The notes under the pieces were generated by a model that searched no databases, was not told the origin of the DNA, and saw nothing but the letters and a program-made list of their open reading frames with translations. DNA of 64,000 bases. It comes from Agaribacterium haliotis. Its GTDB lineage: Bacteria > Pseudomonadota > Gammaproteobacteria > Pseudomonadales > Cellvibrionaceae. Of this stretch, positions 52,916 to 61,505 are shown one piece after another. The stretch's first letter is position 1. Every line of letters starts with the position of its first letter. Location of the stretch: the NCBI RefSeq assembly GCF_002312815.1, contig NZ_NKQJ01000005.1:167549-231548 (forward strand), written 5' to 3'. The position numbers and the translations under genes are program-made.

Positions 52916-55900
52916 TTAGCGGTGCACGGTTACCTGAACCAAGTCGTTTAATTCGCGCAGCGCCACCGAAAACATGGCCGAATCAACCCGACTGCTCGCC
53001 TCAACCTTGCTAACCATGCTGCGCCACCTGCTTATCATGGCCTGATTGCTCTCAAGCCACGCACCCAGGCGCTCGCCAACGCTGCCCTCATAGCGCTCGG
53101 ATAGCAGGCAGGTACTTAATTTGCGCAGCTGCGCCTCAAGATCGTCAATATAGGCCTCGCGTGCACTGGCCTGCCAAAAGTTATCAACCTTCATTTGTGC
53201 CAGCTGGTTGGCAAACCAGTCGAGCTTGAGCTCGTGCATCAATACGGTAAAACTTTCAACACAGCGCTCGATCGCCGCGCCACTGCAGTTCGATACCTCG
53301 ACCACACCCAGGCCGCTAAACAAGTTATCTGGCATGACCATGCTGTCGATCCACTCGTCAGCGAGCCCCTGGGCCTTTAATTCGTCGCTGCGTTTTTGCC
53401 AAAGCTCAGCATAGCTTTGCGGCAACAAGCTGGCGACGCAATTTTGCGCCTGCTTAAGCTTGGCTTTAAAAGCACTGACTTCTTTTTCGACATCGAGCCC
53501 ACCGCGGCGATTTTTCAAGAACCAGGAGCTGGCGCGGCGCACCCGGCGCATCAACGTCGCCAACAGTTCGTGTTGCAGCGAAGCCTCAACGCTGTAATCG
53601 AGCGAGGCAACATAGGCAAAAAAGTCCTCCATACAAAAAACTTCGCGAGCAATCACATAGGCGCGCACAACCTCTTCGGCCGAACTTCCAGATATTTCCG
53701 CCAGGCGATAAAACGCGGTGATGCCCAGGCGATTAATTAAATCGTTAGCCAGCTGCGTGGCAATTATTTGCGCTCGCAACTTGTGATGTTTTATTTGTTC
53801 CGCGTAATCATCGTGTAAGCGCTCGGGAAACAAATTAAACAGTGAACGCGCACAATATGCATCGTCGGCAATATCGGACTCAACCAGGGCCTCTTTTAGC
53901 TGCACCTTGGCATAAGAGATTAATACCGCAAGTTCCGGCCTGTACAATCCCTGTTCGGCGGCGCTGCGCTCGGCAAGCTGCTCATCACTGGGCAAGTACT
54001 CAAGCGAGCGATTTAACCTGCCCTGCTCTTCAAGGTGTTTGATAAAGCGTCGATATTCATTGCCTCGTATCACCGCATATTGTTCGGCAATGCTCAGCGC
54101 CAGGGTTTGTTTGTAGTTGTTGTTAAGTACCAGGCGACTGACATCGTCGGTCATCGCCTCGAGCAGTGCGTTGCGCTGCTTGACGGTTAGATCGCCGTTG
54201 GCCACCTGAGCGTCAATCAGAATTTTGATATTTACTTCGTGATCGGAGCAGTCAACGCCGGCGGCGTTATCTATAAAGTCGGTGTTGCAGGCGCCACCGT
54301 TAGCGGCAAATTCTATGCGCCCTAATTGTGTTAACCCGAGATTGCCGCCCTCGCCAAACACCTCGCAGCGCAATTCGCTGCCATTAACACGCACGGCGTC
54401 GTTGGTTTTATCGCCAACATCGGCGTGGGTCTCGGCCTCGCTTTTGACATAGGTGCCAATCCCACCGTTCCAAATCAGTTGAACTTGCGCCTTTAACAAC
54501 GCGTGAATCAACTGCGTGGGCGTCAAGCGCGTTGCATTACACGCAATTAAATTTCGTATTTCCGGGCTGAGCTCAATAAATTTTTCACTGCGCCGCCAGA
54601 CACCGCCGCCTTGAGAAATAAGTGTTTTATTGTAGGCATCCCAGCCCGAGGCGCTGGCTGCAAACAGCCGCTGGCGCTCAGCAAAAGACTGCTCGGCATC
54701 CGGCGCCGGGTCGATAAATATATGCAGATGATTAAAGGCCGCCAACAGGCGAATTTTGTTTGATAGCAGCATGCCGTTGCCAAACACATCGCCACCCATA
54801 TCGCCAATACCAATCACACTGAATTCATCGCGCTGGGTGTGCAGACCCTTTTCCCGAAATAAACGTTGAACGGACACCCAGGCGCCGCGCGCAGTAATGC
54901 CCATGGCTTTGTGGTCATAGCCCTGACTGCCGCCGGACGCAAAGGCATCGCCGAGCCAGTGTTTTTTCTCGGCGGAAATTTCATTGGCGATATCACTGAA
55001 GCTTGCCGTGCCCTTGTCGGCTGCCACCACCAGATAGGCATCGTCGCCGTCGCGGCAGACAACCTGCTCGGGCCTGTGTATCTCGGTGTCGATTAGGCTG
55101 TCGGTTAAATCGAGCAAGGCGCGAATAAAAAGCTGGTAACAGGCGATGCCCTCTTTCATAAATGCAGCGCGGTCTTTTGTTTGCGCCAGCTGTTTGGCAA
55201 CAAAACCGCCTTTGGCTCCACTTGGCACAATAACAGCGTTTTTAACCTGCTGCGCTTTGACAAGGCCCAGCACCTCGGTGCGATAATCCTCGTTGCGATC
55301 TGACCAGCGAAGCCCCCCGCGCGCTACTTTTGAGCTGCGCAGATGCACACCTTCCACCCGCGCCGAATAAACAAAAAACTCGTAAGCGGGCCTGGGCTCG
55401 GGTAAGTCACTGATCGTTTGCGGCTCAAACTTCAGCGCAATATAAGGCGCGTGGGCACCGCGGTTATCGCGCTGATAAAAGTTGGTTCGCAAAGTCGCCT
55501 GAGTAAACTCTAGATAACGCCTAAATACCTGCTCCTGACTCAACACCGAGACCTCGTCGAGGCCAAGCTCAATCGATTCGATCAAGCTTAGGGCTTGTTT
55601 GCTTAGCCCCTCGCCTGCGGATGCGGCTTGAGCCTGCGCGGGGTTAAAAATCAGCTCAAATAAATGAATCAACTCGCGGGTGAGCTTTGGGTAAGCAACC
55701 AGAGTGTCGGCGATATAATCCAAGCTCAACTTGAACAATGTTTGTTTCATGTAGTTTGCGTAAGCGCGCAGCAAATTTACTTGCCGCCAGTCGAGCTCTG
55801 CGGCAACAACCAGGCGGTTAAAACCATCGCTGTCGATCTGCTTTTGCCAGGCGAACTTAAAACACTGCTCAAATTTTTGTTTAATCGCTTTGACGTCCAG

Positions 55901-57766
55901 CTCAATATCAAGCGCTGGCACCAGGGTGAAATCGTGAATCCAATAACAGAGCTCAGCGCCTTTGTTAATTAAAAAAGGCTCTTCTCCAAGTACGCGAAGC
56001 CCCATTGTCTCAAGTATCGGAATAACATCGGATAGCTCCAGCATATCGCGCAGGTGAGCCACGCGAAATTTTAGATTTTTGTTATCAAAACCCTGAGACT
56101 GGGCAAGACTCATGGCTATTTCGCCCGGCGCTGTCAGCGTTTCAAAACTTATAATATCCTCAACCGCAACCCGCGCATCGTAGCTATCTTGATACGACTG
56201 GCTAAACGCATCGCCCCAGTCTTTATATAACTTCAGCGCTTTGGCCTCACCGAAGCGCTCATCGAGCGCGCGCCGAAAATGCTCCTGCCAGCCGTGGCAC
56301 AGCTCGATAATTTGCTGTTCGAGCTCATCGACGCTGAAATCTTGGTAGTGCTTATCTTTTAAGCGAAAAACAATGTGCGCGCGCGCGTGCTTGGATTCAG
56401 AAAAAAAAGTTGTTGAATCAATATCAGCCGAACCGAGCCGCTCGCCAATTAAGTTTTGAATCTGAAGGCGCAAACGGGTTGTATATAATTCGCGCGGAAC
56501 ATAGACCAGGCAGGACACAAATTGACCAAAGGCATCGGCGCGTATTAACAAACGAATAATGTCGCGCTCGTTGAGCTCGGTAATTTTTTTAAGGCTTTGG
56601 TAGAGCTCTTCGGGTTTAGCCTGAAATAGCTCATCTTTCGGGTGAAGTTCAATACAGCGCTGCAGCCGCTTGCCATCGTGCGACTTTGGGTTTAAGCCGC
56701 TGCGCTTGAGTACATAGTCGACGCGCTGGCGCAAGATCGGAATTTGCTTCGGCGACAGCGACGACACCGCATAAGTATAAAACCCTAAAAAGCGGCGCTC
56801 ACCACAAACACGCCCTTCGGCGTCGTACTTTTTAACAACAACATAATCCGGATAGACGTGACGGTGCACGGTCGCACGCGTGCGTGATTTGGAAAAACAC
56901 AGAACCTCATCACCTTTATAAAAATCGCTGGCACCAAGCACAAACTGCATCGCCGGCGTGCACACTGAGTCACAATCAATCACTTTAAAGATACCGAGCC
57001 GGGCGGCGGCATCTTCCACCAGCACCCGCCCCTCAACTTGCCCCGGCGTATCCGGATCACCCTCAAAGCTCAAATCCCGATAGCCGAGAAAGGTAAAATG
57101 CGAATTTTTTAACCAGCGCAAAAACGCAATGCTTTCGTGCTCAAGCCCGTGCGCTTCCAATTCCTCAATACATTGATTTAGCTTGTCAACCATCGCCGGA
57201 TAATCACCCACCACTGCCGCCACATCTGCCGCCGAGGCAAGTAGGCGCTGCTCTAGTTGCTTTAAATCCGCCGCATCGGCAATGGCACTGATTTCAAAAT
57301 ACGCAAGTGTTTCGGCGCGTTCGCTGGCGTCACTGTCAGCGTCCAGCAGTAAATCACCGCGCTTATTGCGCTGCAGGGTCACAATGCGACTGCTGGCAAT
57401 GTGAATGCCGAGCTCGCACTGCTCAAAAACCATACGCAGCGAATCGACTAAAAACGGATAGTCATCGCTATTAAATAACACCACCGTGCGCGCACAGACC
57501 CAACCGTCATCCTGTAAATTCGGGTTATACACTTGGCAGCTTGGCAAACCGGGCTGCCGATCTGAAACAAAATGATATATATTCAGCAGCGCGTGACGCA
57601 GATCATTGAGCGGGCGACCGAGCCAATCGGCAAGTGGAAAATTCTCAAGCATTAGCGCAGCCCAGCTTAATTCGAGCGCCTGCTTGCGATTTTCGCCTGG
57701 GCTCAATTGGCCGAGCTCAGATAATAAAAGGCGCTTGTCGTCTAAATGTTTGTGCGCAAGTTCCAC
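52916..57766 (-). CDS. gdhB: NAD-specific glutamate dehydrogenase, large (180-kDa class)
   Basis: The 1616-aa product is the large tetrameric NAD-GDH found in Pseudomonas and relatives (PF05088). The N-terminal 700 residues include ACT-like regulatory segments. The catalytic part begins near 770 with SKVARGGLRWSDRNEDYRTEVLGLVKAQQVKNAVIVPSGAKGGF-type sequence (substrate site and catalytic Lys). The NAD-binding part follows (IGIGDMGGDVFGNGMLLS, IFIDPAPDAEQSF). The long C-terminal helical domain runs to 1616. It turns glutamate into 2-oxoglutarate and ammonia in amino-acid catabolism. It is divergent from moxR across a 133-bp gap; DUF2835 follows. Confidence 0.95.
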   Translation of the reverse strand: MELAHKHLDDKRLLLSELGQLSPGENRKQALELSWAALMLENFPLADWLGRPLNDLRHALLNIYHFVSDRQPGLPSCQVYNPNLQDDGWVCARTVVLFNSDDYPFLVDSLRMVFEQCELGIHIASSRIVTLQRNKRGDLLLDADSDASERAETLAYFEISAIADAADLKQLEQRLLASAADVAAVVGDYPAMVDKLNQCIEELEAHGLEHESIAFLRWLKNSHFTFLGYRDLSFEGDPDTPGQVEGRVLVEDAAARLGIFKVIDCDSVCTPAMQFVLGASDFYKGDEVLCFSKSRTRATVHRHVYPDYVVVKKYDAEGRVCGERRFLGFYTYAVSSLSPKQIPILRQRVDYVLKRSGLNPKSHDGKRLQRCIELHPKDELFQAKPEELYQSLKKITELNERDIIRLLIRADAFGQFVSCLVYVPRELYTTRLRLQIQNLIGERLGSADIDSTTFFSESKHARAHIVFRLKDKHYQDFSVDELEQQIIELCHGWQEHFRRALDERFGEAKALKLYKDWGDAFSQSYQDSYDARVAVEDIISFETLTAPGEIAMSLAQSQGFDNKNLKFRVAHLRDMLELSDVIPILETMGLRVLGEEPFLINKGAELCYWIHDFTLVPALDIELDVKAIKQKFEQCFKFAWQKQIDSDGFNRLVVAAELDWRQVNLLRAYANYMKQTLFKLSLDYIADTLVAYPKLTRELIHLFELIFNPAQAQAASAGEGLSKQALSLIESIELGLDEVSVLSQEQVFRRYLEFTQATLRTNFYQRDNRGAHAPYIALKFEPQTISDLPEPRPAYEFFVYSARVEGVHLRSSKVARGGLRWSDRNEDYRTEVLGLVKAQQVKNAVIVPSGAKGGFVAKQLAQTKDRAAFMKEGIACYQLFIRALLDLTDSLIDTEIHRPEQVVCRDGDDAYLVVAADKGTASFSDIANEISAEKKHWLGDAFASGGSQGYDHKAMGITARGAWVSVQRLFREKGLHTQRDEFSVIGIGDMGGDVFGNGMLLSNKIRLLAAFNHLHIFIDPAPDAEQSFAERQRLFAASASGWDAYNKTLISQGGGVWRRSEKFIELSPEIRNLIACNATRLTPTQLIHALLKAQVQLIWNGGIGTYVKSEAETHADVGDKTNDAVRVNGSELRCEVFGEGGNLGLTQLGRIEFAANGGACNTDFIDNAAGVDCSDHEVNIKILIDAQVANGDLTVKQRNALLEAMTDDVSRLVLNNNYKQTLALSIAEQYAVIRGNEYRRFIKHLEEQGRLNRSLEYLPSDEQLAERSAAEQGLYRPELAVLISYAKVQLKEALVESDIADDAYCARSLFNLFPERLHDDYAEQIKHHKLRAQIIATQLANDLINRLGITAFYRLAEISGSSAEEVVRAYVIAREVFCMEDFFAYVASLDYSVEASLQHELLATLMRRVRRASSWFLKNRRGGLDVEKEVSAFKAKLKQAQNCVASLLPQSYAELWQKRSDELKAQGLADEWIDSMVMPDNLFSGLGVVEVSNCSGAAIERCVESFTVLMHELKLDWFANQLAQMKVDNFWQASAREAYIDDLEAQLRKLSTCLLSERYEGSVGERLGAWLESNQAMISRWRSMVSKVEASSRVDSAMFSVALRELNDLVQVTVHR

Positions 57767-57899
57767 AATCGACTCCAGGTGTTTTACTTAAGTACTTGAT
57801 ATTCGTAAGATTTAACCCAATTAAAGCATAGCTCATTCAAGGAAACTTCCGTAGAGCCGCGCGGTCCAACCCCAACTCCAGATATAATGAAGGTAGAAA

Positions 57900-58862
57900 A
57901 TGAGTCCCGAGCCCAGCTTAAGCACATTAAAAACCTGGCTTAGTGAGCAAATTATTGGTCAGCAAAGTCTTGTTGAGCGATTGCTGATCGCCATTATTGC
58001 AGATGGCCATTTACTTGTTGAAGGCGCGCCAGGCCTTGCCAAAACCCGGGCCATTAAATGTTTGGCCGACGGCATCGAAGGCGACTTCCACCGCGTGCAG
58101 TTTACCCCCGACCTGTTGCCTTCAGATATTACCGGCACCGACATCTACCGCCCGGAAACCGGCAGCTTTGAATTTCAACCAGGCCCTATTATGCACAACC
58201 TCGTGCTCGCCGATGAGATCAACCGAGCGCCGGCAAAAGTTCAGTCGGCGCTGCTTGAAGCAATGGCTGAGCGCCAGGTTAGCGTCGGCAAAAAAAGCTA
58301 CAAGCTGCCCGAGCTGTTTTTGGTAATGGCCACCCAAAACCCGATCGAGCAAGAAGGCACCTACCCCCTGCCAGAGGCCCAACTCGATCGTTTCCTTATG
58401 CACGTCAACGTCGACTTCCCCGACTTTGAGTCCGAGCGCGAAATTTTGCGCCTAAGCCGCCAAGAGGCCGGCCAGAGTAGTGCAAATAGTGTCAGTGAGT
58501 TGAGTCAACAGGCCATTAAAACACTGCGCCAGCGCGCGCTCGACTTACATATGGCCGACGCCGTTGAAGAATATATCGTCAGGCTCACCGACGCTACGCG
58601 CAACGCCGAAAAGGTATCTGCTGAACTTGAAGCGGCACTTGAATTTGGTGTCAGCCCGCGCGCCACCATCGCGCTTGACCGCTGCGCCCGTGCCCACGCG
58701 CTGCTGAATGAGCAGGAATTTGTCAGCCCCGAAAACGTGCAGGCGGTTGTGCACGATGTATTTCGCCACCGCCTGATACTGAGCTTTGAAGCCGAGGCCC
58801 GCGGCGTCGATGCCGATGCGGTTATCGACCAACTTATTGAGCACGTGCCCTTAAGCTGTTAA
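57900..58862 (+). CDS. MoxR-family AAA+ ATPase
   Basis: The 320-aa ATPase has Walker A GAPGLAKT (42-49), Walker B LVLADEINRAP, sensor ATQNPIEQEGTYPLPEAQLDRF, and the C-terminal lid with GVSPRATIALDRCARAHALL. MoxR proteins act as chaperones for VWA-domain partners; such partners are encoded downstream (60498 and 61505). It is the first gene of a tight operon: a gap of two bases to the DUF58 gene, then overlaps of one to four bases. A purine-rich GAAGG site precedes the ATG. Confidence 0.93.
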   Translation: MSPEPSLSTLKTWLSEQIIGQQSLVERLLIAIIADGHLLVEGAPGLAKTRAIKCLADGIEGDFHRVQFTPDLLPSDITGTDIYRPETGSFEFQPGPIMHNLVLADEINRAPAKVQSALLEAMAERQVSVGKKSYKLPELFLVMATQNPIEQEGTYPLPEAQLDRFLMHVNVDFPDFESEREILRLSRQEAGQSSANSVSELSQQAIKTLRQRALDLHMADAVEEYIVRLTDATRNAEKVSAELEAALEFGVSPRATIALDRCARAHALLNEQEFVSPENVQAVVHDVFRHRLILSFEAEARGVDADAVIDQLIEHVPLSC

Positions 58863-58864
58863 CT

Positions 58865-59872
58865 ATGGATACGAACAGTCAGGCACTTCGCGGTATCGTC
58901 GCCAATGCGGCAGAGCTGATTGAATTAAAAGCTTTTGCTGGCGATTTTTTAAGCGGTAAAGCCCGCCCTCGCTCGCGCAATTTAGCCGGCGCACATGCCA
59001 GCCGGTCGCGCGGGCGCGGTATGAGCTTTGCCGAAGTTCGCCACTACCAGGCCGGAGACGATGTGCGCAACATCGATTGGCGTGTGACGGCAAGGACTCA
59101 GCGTACGCACACCAAACTGTTTGAGGAAGAAAAAGAGCGCCCGGTATTTGTGCTTGTCGACCAGCGCCAAAGCATGTTTTTTGGCAGCCGGGAACAGTTT
59201 AAATCCGTTTTTGCAGCCAAACTCGCTTGCCTCGCCGCTTGGGCAAGCCAGAATAAACACGACCGCATTGGTGCGCTGTTATTTAACGACCATCAACAAA
59301 TTGATCTTCGCCCACGCCAGGGAAAAAACGCCTGCCTGCATTTAATTAATAAGCTGGTTCAGCTAAATCAACACCTGTTTGAGCAAAAAGACCAGGTGCG
59401 CTCCGACGCAGGCCTATCGCTGCAAACCATGCTCGAAGAAGTGCTGCGCATAAGCCGCCCGGGCTCGCTGATTTACGTAATCAGCGACTTCAATGATTTT
59501 AATCGAGAGTGTGAGCGCGCCTTGGCGCTGCTGTCGCGCCACAATGAACTGCGTTTTTTACACGTCAGCGATCAACTCGAGCGCGAGCTACCCAAGAGCA
59601 ACAGCGCCGCATTGATTAGCGACGGGTTGCAGCGTTTGCGCCTGGATTGCTCGTCAAAGCGCTTGCGCAGCAGCTATCGCCAAAGCTGGCTGACACAATT
59701 AAAAGAGCTTGAAAATACCTGTATGCAATACCGCATTGACCTTCGTTTATTTTCCAGCGATCAGCGCCTTCAAGCTCAGCTGAGCCCCGCCCCCGGTCAC
59801 ACCGGCATCAAGCTTTCCGGGCTTGCTCACGGCAACAACAGCACAAACAAAGTCACGGCGGGGACACTATGA
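58865..59872 (+). CDS. DUF58 protein
   Basis: The 335-aa protein has the DUF58 core GRGMSFAEVRHYQAGDDVRNIDWRVTARTQRTHTKLFEEEKERPVFVLVDQRQSM (about 55-110), where DxRQSM is a VWA-like metal site, followed by a VWA-like fold (LIYVISDFNDF). No membrane segment is seen. DUF58 proteins are fixed members of moxR-bat operons and probably scaffold the complex. Stop and next start overlap by four bases (ATGA). Confidence 0.9.
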   Translation: MDTNSQALRGIVANAAELIELKAFAGDFLSGKARPRSRNLAGAHASRSRGRGMSFAEVRHYQAGDDVRNIDWRVTARTQRTHTKLFEEEKERPVFVLVDQRQSMFFGSREQFKSVFAAKLACLAAWASQNKHDRIGALLFNDHQQIDLRPRQGKNACLHLINKLVQLNQHLFEQKDQVRSDAGLSLQTMLEEVLRISRPGSLIYVISDFNDFNRECERALALLSRHNELRFLHVSDQLERELPKSNSAALISDGLQRLRLDCSSKRLRSSYRQSWLTQLKELENTCMQYRIDLRLFSSDQRLQAQLSPAPGHTGIKLSGLAHGNNSTNKVTAGTL

Positions 59873-60498
59873 TAGCGCTGCGTCATTTAATAGAAGTGAT
59901 CGCGCAGGGCCTGGCGAAGATACATCAACCGAGCCTTGCAGCTGCGCAGCAACTACCAGCCGAACTGCAACAGCAGTTGTTAGCTCAACTAGAAGATATT
60001 CAACTACCTGAAAAAATCGGCTGGTGGCCGCCGAGCTGGCAGCAGCTAAGTTATTTAGCTGCTGCGCTTTGCGTGGTTGCACTCGTGCTTTTTTATTCTA
60101 TTCGCCGGCAGCAAGCACTGCGTTATCAACGCCAGGCACTTGCAGAGCTTGCTGAGCTTAAGCAAAACCTGGATAAATTAAATTGCGAAACGGCGCTTCA
60201 GAACATTAATTCAATATTAAAGCGCTGCTGTCGCCACAGGGGCCAAAACCTGCGCTTAAGCTTATACGGTGAAGCTTGGTATCAAAGTTTGTGCGCAGAT
60301 TTAAATCAAAGCCCAGCCGGCGACGATTGTCGTACATGGCAGGCACTGAGCTTAAACGGCACTGAAATGGCCAGTAACAACGCGGCGATCGTGCAATTTA
60401 TATTGTTAGCCGAGCGCTGGCTCAAGCTCAAGCTTAAACATCAACACACAGCGCCACCAGGTGCGCTTCAACAGCAGCACATCGGAGGCACCCGCTGA
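59869..60498 (+). CDS. DUF4381 membrane protein
   Basis: A 209-aa protein with a Gln-rich N-terminal cytoplasmic or periplasmic part (1-60), the IQLPEKIGWWPPSWQQLS motif and a membrane helix (about 62-80, YLAAALCVVALVLFYSI) directly followed by basic residues and a long helical domain. This is the DUF4381 pattern, always placed between DUF58 and the BatA-like VWA gene. Its start overlaps the DUF58 stop by four bases and its stop overlaps the BatA start by one base. Confidence 0.85.
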   Translation: MIALRHLIEVIAQGLAKIHQPSLAAAQQLPAELQQQLLAQLEDIQLPEKIGWWPPSWQQLSYLAAALCVVALVLFYSIRRQQALRYQRQALAELAELKQNLDKLNCETALQNINSILKRCCRHRGQNLRLSLYGEAWYQSLCADLNQSPAGDDCRTWQALSLNGTEMASNNAAIVQFILLAERWLKLKLKHQHTAPPGALQQQHIGGTR

Positions 60499-61505
60499 TG
60501 CAATTGCTCTGGCCCTGGTTTTTACTCGCCCTGCCGCTGCCGATATTCGCCTACCTGAAACTCAAAGCCTGTGACAGCGAAAACGCTTCACTGCGCGTGC
60601 CGTTTTTTAAACGCGCGCAAGCCGCGCAAGCTGACACGCAGCTTGCGCCGAATAATCGCAGCTTTTTTTCGACGCTTTGTTTAAGCCTGGCGTGGCTGTG
60701 TTTTGTGCTTGCACTTGCGCAGCCGGCGAAACTTGGTGAAGCCCTACAACTGCCCAGCAGTGGCCGCGATATGATGCTCGCTGTCGATATCAGCATGAGC
60801 ATGCGCAAAGCCGACATGCGCATCCAGAATCGCAATGTTCAACGCATAAGTGTCGTTAAGTTTATACTCGAAGACTTTTTAACAAAACGCGACGGCGACC
60901 GTATCGGCCTTATTCTATTTGGCAGCGGCGCCTACTTACAGGCACCGCTGACCTTTGATTTAAAAACCGTCAACCAGCTACTACAAGAAGCCAGCCTCGG
61001 CATAGCCGGCCCCGAAACGGCGATTGGCGATGCGATTGGCCTTGCAGTTAAACAACTAAAAGAGCGCCCAGAAAGCCAGCGAGTGCTTATTTTGCTTACC
61101 GATGGGAGCAACACCGCAGGTTCAATTGATCCCGAACAGGCGGCAAGGCTCGCGGCGCAGGCAAAAGTCAAAGTTCACACCATCGGTGTTGTACCGCGAA
61201 GCTCACCTTATGCACTTAGAGAAAACAGAATCGATGAGCAGACCCTGCAGAATATCGCCGAACAAACCGGGGGGGGCTACTTCAGGGCGACCAACCCAAA
61301 AGAGTTGTTAGAGGTCTACGACGAGCTTAACAACATCGAAAAAATCGAGCTTGATGACAACCAGTACCGGCCACTGAACAATTATTTTTATTGGCCGCTG
61401 AGCTTGTCGCTGCTGTTATTGATGCTGCCTTCACTTAGCGCTTGGTTCGGGGGCGCAATAAATAAGGCGGGTACAAATATCAAGAAGCGCTCCGGGAACG
61501 CCTAA
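60498..61505 (+). CDS. batA: VWA-domain membrane protein (BatA-like)
   Basis: The 335-aa protein has an N-terminal BatA-type membrane helix (about 3-20), a second helix (57-74), and a von Willebrand factor A domain with the metal-ion site DISMS (97-101), the T in GPETAIGDAIGLA and LLTDGSNTAG. A C-terminal membrane helix (about 289-312) anchors it, so the VWA domain faces the periplasm. It probably works with MoxR and the next VWA protein in envelope stress tolerance, as inferred from Bacteroides Bat proteins. One-base overlaps on both sides. Confidence 0.88.
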   Translation: MQLLWPWFLLALPLPIFAYLKLKACDSENASLRVPFFKRAQAAQADTQLAPNNRSFFSTLCLSLAWLCFVLALAQPAKLGEALQLPSSGRDMMLAVDISMSMRKADMRIQNRNVQRISVVKFILEDFLTKRDGDRIGLILFGSGAYLQAPLTFDLKTVNQLLQEASLGIAGPETAIGDAIGLAVKQLKERPESQRVLILLTDGSNTAGSIDPEQAARLAAQAKVKVHTIGVVPRSSPYALRENRIDEQTLQNIAEQTGGGYFRATNPKELLEVYDELNNIEKIELDDNQYRPLNNYFYWPLSLSLLLLMLPSLSAWFGGAINKAGTNIKKRSGNA